From Allobaileyella intestinalis (GTDB lineage: Bacteria; Bacillota; Clostridia; Peptostreptococcales; Anaerovoracaceae), in the NCBI RefSeq assembly GCF_009695865.1, contig NZ_VUNB01000001.1, positions 124,001 to 188,000 on the forward strand: DNA of 64,000 nucleotides, read 5' to 3'. This document shows, in pieces, positions 1 to 9,705 of the stretch. Made by a program: the position numbers and the translations under genes. Under the pieces are notes generated by a model, which was not told the origin of the DNA, ran no database searches, and worked only from the letters and a program-made list of their open reading frames with translations. The stretch's first letter is position 1. Each line of letters starts with the position of its first letter.

Positions 1-441
1 AACAACCTGGATCCTTCAGTTATTGGAAGCAATACCCACGTCTGGATGGCCCACTATGCCAGTGCCACCAACTATCCTTATCTCTATTCAGTCTGGCAGG
101 CCAGTGATTCAGCCTGGGTCAGCGGAATAAATCACACTGTGGACAGAGATTTTATGTATGTGGATCCGGACAGCGGATACAGATCATATGGAGATGGAAA
201 GAACAGGAAGTCTGTTAGCAAATGCACTGTGGAGCTAGGCGACAGGTCCTCAGTGTACATGGGATTCAATGTGGAGCCTGGAGTAAAGGTATATGATGGA
301 AGGAAGAAGCTGAAGGAAGGAAAGGATTATTATCTTTCATACGTAAAGAATACAGAGCCGGGTACAGGTTATGTAGTGATTTCAGGAAAAGGCGATTACA
401 AAGATATGAGCTTTTCCAGCTTCCGCATTAAAGGCATCTAG
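1..441 (+). CDS. GH25 lysozyme-like muramidase, C-terminal part (5' end outside window)
   Basis: The reading frame is open from base 1, so only the last 146 codons are visible. The first part (through about base 170) ends in a WMAHY...WQASDS...VDRDF pattern, which matches the end of glycoside hydrolase family 25 domains (N-acetylmuramidases that cut peptidoglycan). The WQ.SDS and VD..F stretch forms the last strand of that barrel. It is followed by about 80 residues resembling the Ig-like repeat common in clostridial surface proteins, with a VYDGRKKLKEGKDYYLSY core and a final GKGDYKD...F.IKG. This suggests a secreted cell-wall hydrolase with C-terminal surface modules. The signal peptide and catalytic Asp/Glu lie outside the window, so activity cannot be judged. 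Confidence 0.75.
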   Translation, partial: NNLDPSVIGSNTHVWMAHYASATNYPYLYSVWQASDSAWVSGINHTVDRDFMYVDPDSGYRSYGDGKNRKSVSKCTVELGDRSSVYMGFNVEPGVKVYDGRKKLKEGKDYYLSYVKNTEPGTGYVVISGKGDYKDMSFSSFRIKGI

Positions 442-526
442 GAAAAATTCTGGTTTATAAGAAGACAGTATAGCGGCAACTGCTGCAGTTAAGGGGCAGC
501 GGAGATCTACAGATAACGGAGGAAGT

Positions 527-1282
527 ATGATCAGATTTATATCGTGGAATGTTAACGGGTTCAGGGCAGTTTTGAAAAAGGGTTTTGAAGATTATTTCAA
601 CCTGGCTGACGGAGATTTTTTCTGCCTTCAGGAAACTAAAATGCAGGAAGGACAGGCCGATTTTCACCCGGAAGGCTATTATGAGTATTATTCCTATGCT
701 GAGAAAAAGGGATATTCGGGAACGGCAGTGTTTGCAAAGAGAGAGGCACTGTCTTTTACAACAGGCATCCATGGAAAGCACAATGATGAAGGAAGAGTGA
801 TTACTCTGGAGTATCCGGAATTTTACCTTGTGTGCTGCTACGTTCCAAATGCTCAGCCTGAACTGAAGAGAATAGATTACAGAATGGAATTTGAAGATGA
901 CATGAGAGAATATCTCAATGAGCTGGACAGCAAAAAGCCTGTAGTATACTGCGGCGACTTAAACGTGGCTCATGAGGAGATAGATCTGAAGAACCCGGGA
1001 CCAAACAGAGGAAAGGCGGGATTCTCCGACCAGGAAAGGGGAAAAATGACTGAACTTCTGGGTTCAGGTTTTACTGATACCTTCCGTAAACTTCATCCAG
1101 ATGAAACTGGTGTATATTCCTGGTGGTCATACAGATTTAATGCCCGGGCCAATAATGCAGGGTGGCGCATAGACTACTTCATAGTTTCAGAACGGCTGAC
1201 TAACAAAATTCACAGGGCTTCCATAGAAACCCAGGTTTTGGGCAGTGACCACTGCCCTGTAGTTCTGGAACTGGATCTGTAG
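527..1282 (+). CDS. xth: Exodeoxyribonuclease III (AP endonuclease)
   Basis: A 251-residue protein of the exonuclease III / AP endonuclease family, which nicks DNA at abasic sites and removes 3' blocking groups in base excision repair. The metal and catalytic motifs are in order: SWNVNGFRAV near the N-terminus, LQETKMQ (catalytic Glu), YCGDLNVAHEEIDLKNP (Asp/Asn pair), GWRIDYF and the final GSDHCPV (Asp-His). Length is normal for the ExoA type. The start ATG follows a good GGAGGAAGT site. It stands between the lysozyme gene and a convergent gene, apparently as its own unit. Confidence 0.95.
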   Translation: MIRFISWNVNGFRAVLKKGFEDYFNLADGDFFCLQETKMQEGQADFHPEGYYEYYSYAEKKGYSGTAVFAKREALSFTTGIHGKHNDEGRVITLEYPEFYLVCCYVPNAQPELKRIDYRMEFEDDMREYLNELDSKKPVVYCGDLNVAHEEIDLKNPGPNRGKAGFSDQERGKMTELLGSGFTDTFRKLHPDETGVYSWWSYRFNARANNAGWRIDYFIVSERLTNKIHRASIETQVLGSDHCPVVLELDL

Positions 1283-1377
1283 ATAAGCTTCACAATCCTG
1301 CTGACCCGGGAAAAAACAGGGTTCTCACGAGAGAATGGAGAAGAGGGATCAACTATCCAGCTAATTCTGACAGCTTT

Positions 1378-2067
1378 CTATGCCAGCTTCATGTTGCGAA
1401 GGGAGCCGGTCAGATAATCAGCAATGAACTGGTGGCCTTTTTCGTTAGGATGCATTCCGTCTATGCAGAGATACTGACTGTAATTATCCTGGGATTCAAT
1501 AGCAGACCGGATATCGATGACCGGGAGATTTTCTTCTGATGCCAGTCTCAGGATTATCTTGTTGTATTCCTTATGCCACTTGTAGATATTATTAATATCT
1601 CCTTCTATGTAGCGGAGAATGCTCTCTCTGTTAAGATCCTTCGACACCCAGTTGAAGAACCGGGCAGGATCAAGAGGGGGCAACGTCAGGAGGATAGGTT
1701 TAAGTCCTCTGGAACGGGCATCACTGATCATCTCTCTGTATCTGTTCTCAAACTGGTCCATGGGAGTTTTGGCTGAATGGAACTCCCCGGGAGTGTCGGC
1801 AATGGCTTTCCAGTTGAGATCACAGTCGTTTCCGCCGAATTCCAGTATGGTGTAATCGAAGGAGCCCAGGGAAGAAGCCCTTCTCTTCATTATCTGCTCG
1901 CCCTTTGACACTGTTGCGCCGAATACGGAATAATTTGCAAATGGAATATTGAGCTTTTTCTGAGTCAGTGAAATAAAGTTGTCTTTAAGGTGGATGTATT
2001 TCTGACGGGCTTCGTCGAAAACCACACCTTTTGCAACAGAATCACCAAATACACAAATGCCTTTCAT
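1378..2067 (-). CDS. SGNH/GDSL-family hydrolase
   Basis: A 229-residue protein starting MKGICVFGDSVAKG, the block-I GDS motif of SGNH hydrolases (esterases, lipases or acyl/acetyl-hydrolases acting on lipids or carbohydrates). Later motifs include FGGNDCD (block III, G.ND) and DGMHPNEKGHQF, which supplies the catalytic Asp-His pair. The start was placed at 2067 because GGAGG lies 8 bases upstream there; the longer frame back to 2145 adds residues that do not look like the family. There is no signal peptide, so it is probably cytoplasmic. The substrate cannot be read from the sequence. A strong promoter overlapped by a 19-bp palindrome lies just upstream. Confidence 0.85.
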   Translation of the reverse strand: MKGICVFGDSVAKGVVFDEARQKYIHLKDNFISLTQKKLNIPFANYSVFGATVSKGEQIMKRRASSLGSFDYTILEFGGNDCDLNWKAIADTPGEFHSAKTPMDQFENRYREMISDARSRGLKPILLTLPPLDPARFFNWVSKDLNRESILRYIEGDINNIYKWHKEYNKIILRLASEENLPVIDIRSAIESQDNYSQYLCIDGMHPNEKGHQFIADYLTGSLRNMKLA

Positions 2068-2114
2068 TGACTGCCTCCTGCAGCAGGACTGCTTATATGT
2101 AAAATCTGGATAAC

Positions 2115-2169
2115 AAATATCTTGTAATATGATATTGAAAATCATATTACAAGATATTTAAAATGTCAA
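2115..2169 (-). promoter_or_regulatory. Sigma-A promoter with overlapping 19-bp palindromic operator for the SGNH gene
   Basis: On the minus strand a TTGACA box (2164-2169) is separated by 17 bp from TATGAT (2141-2146). A perfect inverted repeat with 19-base arms (2115-2133 and 2141-2159) and a 7-base centre covers the -10 box, the spacer and the expected start of transcription. A repressor bound there would block the SGNH gene at 2067. The regulator is unknown; the divergent DUF1836 gene, which has a MerR-like helix-turn-helix, is the nearest candidate. Confidence 0.7.
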
Positions 2170-2244
2170 TAACTGATATGCTGTGCGAATAATACGTCAA
2201 AGATATGATTTAACTGAATATGGCATACCTTCAGACGCAAGGTC

Positions 2245-2273
2245 TGTTATTTTTTCCATTTTTCTTCTATAAT
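2245..2273 (+). promoter_or_regulatory. Possible promoter for the DUF1836-lepA unit
   Basis: A perfect TATAAT (2268-2273) lies 66 bases before the DUF1836 start. The -35 region 17 bp upstream is poor (tgttat), so this is a modest prediction. Confidence 0.4.
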
Positions 2274-2339
2274 CTATAAACGTAAGCTTGGGAAGGACTA
2301 ACTGGATAATTTGCAGGCGCACAGGCCCGGGAGAAATAC

Positions 2340-2966
2340 ATGACAGATAAGACAGACAAGGAAATAAGAGAATTGGCGGAAAAGTTCCGCGCTGTGAGAC
2401 CTTCAGAGTGGAAGGATATTCCGGATATACACCTGTATAAAGATCAGGTTATCGAGATCATGGAGGATCAGCATATCGGATTTGCCATTGATGAAGACGA
2501 ATCCTTAACGCCGGCCATGATCAACAATTATACGAAAAGCGGCCTGTTGCCCAGGGCGGAAGGAAAGCGATATGACAGGAACCACATTGCCTTTCTCACT
2601 GTGATATGCATGCTTAAACAGATACTGCCGGTGAAGACCGCCGGACAGCTTCTCAGGGAATTCGCAGGAGACAGCAGTGATACGGAAATTTTTTACGAAA
2701 AATATCGTAAGCTCCTTGATGAGAAGTGCGCAGAAACCGGGGAACTAATAGATGGCTGCGGCGATGAGGAAGAAATAATAAACCTGGCTGTCCAGCTGGC
2801 GGTCAGCAGTTATGTGGAAAGACTGGCCTGCAAACGGCTGACAGAGCTTTTGTCAGAGGACAGGGAAAAGGCCAAGGCAAACAAGGAAAAGCCAGCCCGG
2901 GAAGACAAGACGAAAAAGAATCAGAAAGAAACAGAAAACAGGGCTCACAGGAAGGGTAAAGAATAA
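2340..2966 (+). CDS. DUF1836 family protein (putative DNA-binding)
   Basis: A 208-residue protein of the DUF1836 family found in Firmicutes. The central block LTPAMINNYTKSGLLPRAEGKRYDRNHIAFL resembles the MerR-type helix-turn-helix. It is followed by a helical stretch (LTVICMLKQILPVKTAGQLL) and a long basic, glutamine- and lysine-rich tail from about residue 175. The molecular role of the family is not established; a transcription-factor role is inferred from the fold. Its stop codon directly abuts the lepA start, so the two are cotranscribed. Confidence 0.8.
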   Translation: MTDKTDKEIRELAEKFRAVRPSEWKDIPDIHLYKDQVIEIMEDQHIGFAIDEDESLTPAMINNYTKSGLLPRAEGKRYDRNHIAFLTVICMLKQILPVKTAGQLLREFAGDSSDTEIFYEKYRKLLDEKCAETGELIDGCGDEEEIINLAVQLAVSSYVERLACKRLTELLSEDREKAKANKEKPAREDKTKKNQKETENRAHRKGKE

Positions 2967-4778
2967 ATGAAGGAATATCTCAAGAATATAAGGAATTTCA
3001 GTATTATCGCCCACATAGACCACGGCAAGTCAACCTTGGCGGACCGGCTCATAGAGAAGGCCGGAATGGTGGACACTCACGATATGAAGGACCAGTTCCT
3101 GGACAATATGGATATCGAGAGGGAACGTGGAATCACCATTAAGCTTCAGACCACCAGGCTGAGGTACAAGGCAAAGGACGGAGAAGAGTATATTCTGAAC
3201 CTGATTGACACTCCAGGTCACGTGGATTTTAACTACGAGGTGTCCAGATCCCTGGCCGCCTGCGACGGGGCTGTTCTGGTGGTAGACGCCACTCAGGGAG
3301 TTGAGGCTCAGACTCTGGGCAACGTATATCTGGCCATGGATGAAGATCTGGAGATCATGCCGGTCCTGAACAAAATGGATCTGGACAGCGCCAGACCTGA
3401 GGAGTGCAAGGAAGAAATCGAAGACATCATAGGACTGGATGCAGAGGATGCTCCGGAGATTTCAGCCAAGACCGGTTTCGGTGTAGACGAAATGCTGGAG
3501 AAGCTGGTTCAGACTTTGCCGCCGCCTCAGGGAGATCCGGAAGGAAAGCTGAAGGGCCTGATTTTTGATTCTTATTACGACAGCTACAGGGGAGTAGTAA
3601 TATACACCAGGATATTTGACGGAACGGTGAGAAAGGGTGACACCATTCTGATGATGAACACCGGCAAGAAATATGAGGTAACTGAAGTAGGATACAGCCT
3701 GCCGGCCATGGTGCCTTCAGACTGCCTGAAGGCCGGTGAAGTTGGCTATATCTGCGCAAGCATCAAGAGAGTGGCCGATGCCCGGGTAGGAGATACCATC
3801 ACCCTGGCTTCAGCACCAACGGAGAAGCCTCTCAAGGGATATAAGAAAGCTCAGTCCATGGTTTACTGCGGCATCTATCCTGCAGAAGGAGAGAAATACG
3901 AAAACGTAAAAGACGCCCTGGAAAAACTCCAGGTGAACGACGCAGCCTTTAATTTTGAACCGGAGAATTCCACCGCCCTTGGATTCGGCTACCGCTGCGG
4001 TTTCCTGGGCCTTCTTCACATGGACGTAATTGTGGAGAGGCTGGAGAGGGAATTCGACCTGGATGTAATAACCACCCTTCCAAGCGTTATCTACAAGGTA
4101 ATCATGAAGGACGGTTCAGTCAGAATGATCCAGAATCCTACAAACCTTCCTGATCCCGCAGAAATTCAGGAAATCCAGGAGCCGATTGTAAAGGCTGACA
4201 TAATGACACCTAAGGAATACGTGGGTTCAATTATGACTCTCTGTCAGAACAGGCGGGGAAAAATGACCAACATGGAATACCTGACGGAAACCAGAGTCCA
4301 GCTGGATTATGAATTGCCTCTCAATGAAGTCATCTACGACTTTTTCGACGCACTGAAGTCGAGGACAAGAGGATATGCTTCCCTTGACTACGAGTTCCTC
4401 AAGTATCAGAAGGCAAAACTGGTGAAGCTGGATATACTCCTGAACAAAGACCTTGTAGATGCCTTCAGCACAATCGTGCCTGAGTCAGAGGCCTACGCCA
4501 AGGGCAGGGCCATGTGCGCCAAGCTGAAGAAAATCATTCCTATGCACCAGTTCGAGGTGCCGATTCAGGCAGCAATAGGGCAGAAGATTATTGCCAGGGA
4601 AACCGTAAGAGCCTACAGGAAGGACGTTATCGCCAAGTGCTACGGCGGAGATATTTCCAGGAAAAAGAAGCTTCTGGAGAAGCAGAAGGAAGGAAAGAAA
4701 CGTATGCGGCAGTTCGGCAAGGTTGACGTTCCTCAGGAGGCTTTCACAGAGGTGCTTAAGTTTGACGATGACAACTAA
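2967..4778 (+). CDS. lepA: Elongation factor 4 (LepA) ribosomal GTPase
   Basis: A 603-residue translational GTPase, the usual length for LepA/EF-4, which acts on the ribosome during initiation and stalled elongation. All G motifs are visible: AHIDHGKST (P-loop), RGITI (switch I), DTPGH (G3), NKMD (G4) and SAKTG (G5). The LepA-specific C-terminal domain follows, including [21 protein letters not shown] sequence and a basic end. It starts immediately after the DUF1836 stop and overlaps hemW by 11 bp. Confidence 0.97.
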   Translation: MKEYLKNIRNFSIIAHIDHGKSTLADRLIEKAGMVDTHDMKDQFLDNMDIERERGITIKLQTTRLRYKAKDGEEYILNLIDTPGHVDFNYEVSRSLAACDGAVLVVDATQGVEAQTLGNVYLAMDEDLEIMPVLNKMDLDSARPEECKEEIEDIIGLDAEDAPEISAKTGFGVDEMLEKLVQTLPPPQGDPEGKLKGLIFDSYYDSYRGVVIYTRIFDGTVRKGDTILMMNTGKKYEVTEVGYSLPAMVPSDCLKAGEVGYICASIKRVADARVGDTITLASAPTEKPLKGYKKAQSMVYCGIYPAEGEKYENVKDALEKLQVNDAAFNFEPENSTALGFGYRCGFLGLLHMDVIVERLEREFDLDVITTLPSVIYKVIMKDGSVRMIQNPTNLPDPAEIQEIQEPIVKADIMTPKEYVGSIMTLCQNRRGKMTNMEYLTETRVQLDYELPLNEVIYDFFDALKSRTRGYASLDYEFLKYQKAKLVKLDILLNKDLVDAFSTIVPESEAYAKGRAMCAKLKKIIPMHQFEVPIQAAIGQKIIARETVRAYRKDVIAKCYGGDISRKKKLLEKQKEGKKRMRQFGKVDVPQEAFTEVLKFDDDN

Positions 4779-6114
4779 CAATAATTACAGCACTGGAGTC
4801 TATATTCACATTCCTTTCTGCATAAAGAAATGCAATTACTGCGCTTTTCTGTCAGAAGGAATATGTGAGAACTCAAAGTACGAGAAAGAACCAATGGGAT
4901 CCTTCGTGGCCGAAGAAGACTGCACTGAACTGTGGAACAGGAAAATCCAAAGGTATGTGAACAGCCTCATCAAAGAAATAGAGATAAGAGGAAAGGGAGA
5001 AATAGTGAATTCTGTTTTCTTCGGGGGAGGAACACCCTCCATCCTTTCGGCATCTCAGGTTAACTCCGTAATTGAGGCAGTGAAAAATAATTTTTCACTG
5101 GAGAAAGGCTGCGAGATAACTCTGGAAGCAAACCCTGCAACTTTGTCTTTTGAGAAGCTGAGAGGATACAGGGAAGCAGGGGTCAACAGGCTGTCCCTGG
5201 GAGTCCAGAGCACCAGAGACAGTACCCTTAAGTATCTTGGCAGGATTCACAGCGCCGAACAGGCTGCCGGAGATGTGAGGCTGGCCCGGAAGGCGGGGTT
5301 TGATAATATTAATCTGGATTTGATTTTTGCCGTTCCGGGCACTGGAATTCCAGATGTTATGAAAGACCTGGAAAACATTACAGCACTGGAGCCGGAACAC
5401 ATTTCTTTCTACAGTCTGCAGCTGGAAGAAGGCACTCCTTTTTTCAGGGCCTTCGAAGAAGGAAAGCTTCACGAAGTTCCCGATGACATTGACCGGCAGA
5501 TGTATCACAGGGGATGTGAGTTTCTGAAAGAACGTGGATATATTCACTATGAAATATCAAATTTTGCCAGACCGGGAAGAGAGTCCAGACACAATTTGAA
5601 GTACTGGTCCATGGAGCCATACTACGGACTGGGCCTGGGAGCAAGTTCGTTTCTGCCCGTGTTTTCGGAGGAAGGTAAAATACCTGCTCGCCACAGGAGC
5701 CTGTCTGGGGAAGCGCCGGAAAATGGCGGACATGAGAAAGATTTTTTTTACAGAAGCACAAACGTATCTGACCTTGACGAATATTGCAAAAACATAGAAA
5801 ACGATACGTACAAACCGGGGGAAATCCACAGAAATAACGAAAAAGACAGCATTTCTGAGGGAATTTTTACAGGGCTACGCAGAATGGAAGGAATTACCTG
5901 GCAGGAGATTTACAGACTCAGCGAGGACTTCCATGAAACTCAAAATTGTTCTGATGCCGTAGCTGAACAGTGGTTCCGGAAGTATTACGACGAACAGACA
6001 GGTGAGCTGGAGGATTTTGCAGCCGGAGGATTTGTGATCGTAGATTCCCGGGGAATGAGGCTTACTCAGAAAGGGATAGACATCAGCAACAAAATAATGG
6101 CACTTTTTGTATAG
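4768..6114 (+). CDS. hemW: HemW, heme-binding radical SAM protein
   Basis: A 448-residue radical SAM protein of the HemN/HemW family. The CIKKCNYC motif gives the CxxxCxxC ligands for the 4Fe-4S cluster that binds SAM, and FFGGGTPS and EANPATL follow as in HemW. HemW is regarded as a heme chaperone rather than a coproporphyrinogen oxidase. The start was placed at 4768, which gives [18 protein letters not shown], rather than an upstream ATG inside lepA. A GAGGTG site lies 12 bases before it. The stretch between the cluster motif and GGGTPS is about 50 residues longer than usual and reads as a lineage-specific insertion. The lepA-hemW order is common in Firmicutes. Confidence 0.9.
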   Translation: MTTNNNYSTGVYIHIPFCIKKCNYCAFLSEGICENSKYEKEPMGSFVAEEDCTELWNRKIQRYVNSLIKEIEIRGKGEIVNSVFFGGGTPSILSASQVNSVIEAVKNNFSLEKGCEITLEANPATLSFEKLRGYREAGVNRLSLGVQSTRDSTLKYLGRIHSAEQAAGDVRLARKAGFDNINLDLIFAVPGTGIPDVMKDLENITALEPEHISFYSLQLEEGTPFFRAFEEGKLHEVPDDIDRQMYHRGCEFLKERGYIHYEISNFARPGRESRHNLKYWSMEPYYGLGLGASSFLPVFSEEGKIPARHRSLSGEAPENGGHEKDFFYRSTNVSDLDEYCKNIENDTYKPGEIHRNNEKDSISEGIFTGLRRMEGITWQEIYRLSEDFHETQNCSDAVAEQWFRKYYDEQTGELEDFAAGGFVIVDSRGMRLTQKGIDISNKIMALFV

Positions 6115-6149
6115 GTTTAATTTGTTCATATTATTCAGGAGGAAGGAAA

Positions 6150-7655
6150 TTGAGCAAGTTCATTATGGCGCTGGATCAAGGTACGACCAGCTCGAGATGC
6201 ATTATCTATGACAAGAGAGGTAATATCGTAAGCGAGGCTCAGTCAGAGTTTAAGCAGTATTTTCCAAGGGAAGGCTGGGTTGAGCATGATGCTATGGAGA
6301 TCTGGTCTACTCAGATGGGAGTTGCTCAGGAGGCGCTTCTTAAGAAAAATCTGACTTACAGGGACATTGAAGCCATTGGCATCACTAACCAGAGGGAGAC
6401 TACTGTAGTCTGGGATAAGAATACAGGAACTCCTGTTTGCCCTGCAATTGTGTGGCAGTGCAGGAGAACGGCTGACTATGCTGCTGAGCTGAACCGGGAA
6501 GGTTACGGGAAGATGATCAGGGAGAAGACCGGCCTGATTATTGATGCTTATTTCAGCGGAACGAAGCTTAAGTGGATATTGGACAACGTTGAGGGAGCAC
6601 GGGAAAGAGCTGAGGCAGGAGATCTTCTTTTCGGAACAATAGAGACCTGGCTTGTGTGGAAGATGACCGGCGGAAAATACCACGTGACGGATTATTCCAA
6701 TGCTTCAAGGACCATGCTTTTCAACATCCACACCCTCCAGTGGGATAAGGATATCCTGGAGCTTCTGACTATTCCGGAAAAAATGCTGCCGCAGCCTGTA
6801 GAGAATTCGGGAGTTTTCGGGGAAACTGTAAATGAGCTGTTCGGCGGACCAATTCCAATTACCGGTCTGGCCGGTGATCAGCAGGCGGCCCTGTTCGGGG
6901 AAACCTGCTTCAACAAAGGAGACGTAAAGTGCACCTACGGCACAGGCTCATTCCTCCTTTTGAATACCGGCGAGGAGCCTGTTTTCTCAGAAAACGGCCT
7001 GCTGGCTACTGTAGCCTGGGGAATGAACGGAAAGGTTAACTACGCCCTGGAGGGCTCGGCCTTCGTCTGCGGCGCAGCTATTCAGTGGCTCAGGGATCAG
7101 CTGGGCATTGTGAAGAAGGCCTGCGATACGGAAAAAATGGCCCTTAAGGTCTGCGACAGTGACGGGGTCTATTTTGTGCCGGCCTTTGTAGGTCTTGGGG
7201 CACCATACTGGGATCCGGAAGCAAGAGGGTCCCTGTTCGGTATCACAAGGGGCACTACTAAAAACCACATTGTCAGGGCAGCCCTGGAATCAATGGCCTT
7301 TCAGAATGAGGATCTTCTCAGGGCAATGGAATCGGATATGAAGTGTAAGGAAGGCGATGCTGCCATTGAGACTGTAAAAGTTGACGGCGGCGCCTGCAGA
7401 AACAACTTCCTCATGCAGTTCCAGGCAGACATCTCAAACAAGAAGATTATCAGACACAAGAATATTGAATCGACTTCTATGGGCGCCGCCTACCTGGCCG
7501 GCCTGGCAACTGGCTACTACAAGTCTCAGGAAGACATTCTGGACAACTGCCAGGTTGACAGGATATTTGAGCCTGAAATGGACAGCGAGAAGAGACAGGC
7601 ATCTGTGGAAGGCTGGCACAATGCAGTTGAATCTGCCAGAGCCTTCAGCCGTTAG
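6150..7655 (+). CDS. glpK: Glycerol kinase
   Basis: A 501-residue FGGY-family carbohydrate kinase that makes sn-glycerol 3-phosphate from glycerol and ATP. Signatures include the N-terminal [15 protein letters not shown] phosphate-binding loop, [20 protein letters not shown], the [11 protein letters not shown] region, [11 protein letters not shown] and [18 protein letters not shown]. Translation starts at a TTG 7 bases after a strong AGGAGG. No glycerol facilitator or glycerol-3-phosphate dehydrogenase is adjacent. It lies 35 bp after hemW with no terminator between them, so it is probably part of the same transcript. Confidence 0.97.
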   Translation: MSKFIMALDQGTTSSRCIIYDKRGNIVSEAQSEFKQYFPREGWVEHDAMEIWSTQMGVAQEALLKKNLTYRDIEAIGITNQRETTVVWDKNTGTPVCPAIVWQCRRTADYAAELNREGYGKMIREKTGLIIDAYFSGTKLKWILDNVEGARERAEAGDLLFGTIETWLVWKMTGGKYHVTDYSNASRTMLFNIHTLQWDKDILELLTIPEKMLPQPVENSGVFGETVNELFGGPIPITGLAGDQQAALFGETCFNKGDVKCTYGTGSFLLLNTGEEPVFSENGLLATVAWGMNGKVNYALEGSAFVCGAAIQWLRDQLGIVKKACDTEKMALKVCDSDGVYFVPAFVGLGAPYWDPEARGSLFGITRGTTKNHIVRAALESMAFQNEDLLRAMESDMKCKEGDAAIETVKVDGGACRNNFLMQFQADISNKKIIRHKNIESTSMGAAYLAGLATGYYKSQEDILDNCQVDRIFEPEMDSEKRQASVEGWHNAVESARAFSR

Positions 7656-7718
7656 AAGAAGTCTGAAGATACATGGAATAGTTGTTCGAATATATGTGCA
7701 CTCCATGGCATGATAGGT

Positions 7719-7724
7719 TATAAT
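7719..7724 (+). promoter_or_regulatory. -10 box of a probable promoter for the DUF1015 gene
   Basis: A perfect TATAAT lies 61 bases before the start of the DUF1015 gene. No good -35 hexamer was found at the right distance. A 6-bp GC-rich hairpin (7732-7747) lies in the leader without a U-tract. Confidence 0.4.
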
Positions 7725-7785
7725 GAAAAGGCCGGCAAATCTGCCGGGCTGATAAATAAAGAAAAATATGAAGGAGGAGTTTGCA

Positions 7786-9096
7786 ATGGCAACTTATGAC
7801 TGGGGAACATTCGGTTTCCATATTCCTGAAATGATGGTTCCTGCAGAGGGTACCGATTATGAGAAATGGGCAGTTGTAGCCTGCGATCAGTACACTTCAG
7901 AACCTGAGTACTGGGAAGAGGTAGAGAAGATCGTCGGAGATGCCCCATCAACACTCAGACTGATGCTTCCTGAGATTTTCCTGAACAAGCCTGAGGAGGC
8001 AGAGAAGACTGCCGCTATCCGCCAGACAATGGATAAGTACATGAAAGACGGAACTCTTAGAAAGCTGGCTCCAGGATGCATGCTGGTCAGGAGAACTGCA
8101 GAGGGAAGAAGTCGTCTGGGTCTGGTAATTGCCACAGATCTTGAAAGCTATGATTTCAGCAAAGGCTCTCACTCCCTGACAAGAGCTACTGAGGGTACAG
8201 TTGTTGAGAGAATACCTCCTCGCCTGAGAATAAGAGCAGGTGCCCCTCTGGAGCTGCCTCACATCATGATTCTTATTGACGATCCTGATAAGAGCGTAAT
8301 AGAGCCTCTGGTAAATGCACCTCAGGAGGAGATCTACGACACTGATCTCATGATGAATGGCGGACACATTACAGGATCATATATTGCAGAGAAGGACCTG
8401 GAGGGTGCTAAGGAAGCTCTGTCAAAGCTGTTCGACAAGGCCATTGAGAAATACGGAGAAGGAAACGTGATTTTCCAGGCCATGGGAGACGGAAACCATT
8501 CCCTGGCTACAGCCAAGACTAACTGGGAGAACCTGAAGAAGGCTCTCACTCCTGAAGAGGCTGAAAACCATCCTGCAAGATACGCTCTCTGCGAGATTGA
8601 GAACATCCACGACGAGGGAATCGTCTTCGAGCCTATTCACAGAGTTGTATTCGCAAAGAAGAACCAGTCCGGAATGGATCTCGTAAATGAGACCGTTGAG
8701 CTCATGAACGAAATGAACGGCAAGGCATGTCTGGCAGAGGAAGGAGCAGCTGCACCAGAAGGCGGATTTGCAATTCCTTACCTGACAGGAGAGAAGAAGG
8801 GAACTATCCTGGTTGAAGGTCCTTCCACTAAGCTGGAGGTAGGAGCTCTCCAGAACGCCCTGGACGTCATTGTTAAAGAAAGAGAAGATGCAGACATAGA
8901 CTACATCCACGGAACAAAGGCTGTTGAGTCCCTTTCTGCCGAGGATGGAAACGCAGGATTCATGCTTCCTGCAATGGATAAGTTCATGCTCTTCCCTGCA
9001 GTTGCAGCAGATGGAGCTCTTCCTAGAAAAACCTTCTCCATGGGAGAAGCCAACGAGAAGAGATACTACATTGAGGCAAGATACATCGGCAAGTAA
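7786..9096 (+). CDS. DUF1015 family protein
   Basis: A 436-residue protein of the DUF1015 family, often found near serine and phosphoglycerate metabolism genes in clostridia. The N-terminus MATYDWGTFGFHIPEMMVP and the motifs WAVVACDQYTSEPEYWE, RGTEG-like TRATEGTVVERIPPR, MGDGNHSLATAK and KRYYIEARYIGK are typical. The biochemical activity of the family was not something I could establish from sequence. The start was set at 7786, 8 bases after AAGGAGG. It is monocistronic, with a promoter upstream and a strong terminator downstream, and its codon use is strongly biased, which suggests high expression. Confidence 0.85.
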   Translation: MATYDWGTFGFHIPEMMVPAEGTDYEKWAVVACDQYTSEPEYWEEVEKIVGDAPSTLRLMLPEIFLNKPEEAEKTAAIRQTMDKYMKDGTLRKLAPGCMLVRRTAEGRSRLGLVIATDLESYDFSKGSHSLTRATEGTVVERIPPRLRIRAGAPLELPHIMILIDDPDKSVIEPLVNAPQEEIYDTDLMMNGGHITGSYIAEKDLEGAKEALSKLFDKAIEKYGEGNVIFQAMGDGNHSLATAKTNWENLKKALTPEEAENHPARYALCEIENIHDEGIVFEPIHRVVFAKKNQSGMDLVNETVELMNEMNGKACLAEEGAAAPEGGFAIPYLTGEKKGTILVEGPSTKLEVGALQNALDVIVKEREDADIDYIHGTKAVESLSAEDGNAGFMLPAMDKFMLFPAVAADGALPRKTFSMGEANEKRYYIEARYIGK

Positions 9097-9144
9097 GCCC
9101 GAGTAAAACCTGGTGAGAACTGAAAGCATATTGATGGCATATTG

Positions 9145-9174
9145 AAAGAACCCGGCGGGAGCCGGGTTCTTTTC
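9145..9174 (+). terminator. Intrinsic terminator after the DUF1015 gene
   Basis: A GC-rich 9 to 12-bp stem (GAACCCGGC / GCCGGGTTC) with a 4-base loop is followed by TTTTC. It ends the DUF1015 transcript. Confidence 0.9.
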
Positions 9175-9202
9175 GTGGTTATAGGGGCCTGTAGGATAAA
9201 AA

Positions 9203-9240
9203 CCTGGCACTGACCGGTTCTGACCAGCCAGTGCCTTTTA
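9203..9240. terminator. Bidirectional terminator hairpin between convergent units
   Basis: The 7-bp stem GGCACTG / CAGTGCC, with a smaller inner stem, has a TTTTAAATT tract on the plus side and AGGTTTTTATCC on the minus side. It probably serves the minus-strand TM1266 gene and backs up the terminator at 9145. Confidence 0.65.
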
Positions 9241-9260
9241 AATTCTGAATAGTAAATATT

Positions 9261-9506
9261 CTAGTTTGTGGAATAGGTAACCTTGCAGCTTACGTCAGGG
9301 AGTCTGCCGATCTTTCCTGACAGTGAGCTGATGTCGTCCTGAGGGGCATCGATGATGACGGAAATGATGTTGATCTTCTTTTCTCTATAAGGGATGCCCA
9401 TTCTTCCTACGATATACTGAGAATACTGGTGGAGAAGGTCATTGATCTGCTCTGCACTGTCAGTATTCTCTGCAATGATTCCGATAATTGCTACTCTGTT
9501 GTCCAT
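9261..9506 (-). CDS. TM1266-family iron-only hydrogenase system putative regulator
   Basis: An 81-residue ACT-like protein. The pattern VAIIGIIAENTDSAEQINDLL, then YIVGRMGIPYRE and ISVIIDAPQDDISSLSGKIGRLP, is diagnostic of the TM1266 family, small proteins found beside [FeFe]-hydrogenase maturation genes and presumed to be regulatory. A strong AGGAGG lies upstream. It is the last gene in the minus direction after the nitrogenase-like operon, separated by 199 bp, so cotranscription is possible but not shown. No hydrogenase structural gene is in the window, which makes its presence beside a nitrogenase-like/hyp cluster notable. Confidence 0.88.
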   Translation of the reverse strand: MDNRVAIIGIIAENTDSAEQINDLLHQYSQYIVGRMGIPYREKKINIISVIIDAPQDDISSLSGKIGRLPDVSCKVTYSTN

Positions 9507-9705
9507 GCTTTTTCCTCCTGGTTCATCTGTAGTTTATCTGCTGTTAATCTGTTCCTTCTGCAGCCGGCCTGGGGCCGGATTATGTTGTTCGGTTCCCCGG
9601 ACAAATATTACAAGTTACTTATATCATTATGTCTGGAAAAAATAAAGACGTTCACAGGACTTACCCGGCCGGAAAGATGTCTGTAAGACAGTTTGCCCTT
9701 TTGTC

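Noticed and set aside
2231..2256. Small hairpin CAGAC-GCAAG-GTCTG followed by T residues as a terminator
   Set aside because: The 5-bp stem is too weak and no plus-strand gene ends just upstream.
7732..7747. Terminator between glpK and the DUF1015 gene
   Set aside because: The 6-bp GC hairpin has no T-tract and lies downstream of a TATAAT box, so it is more likely part of the leader.
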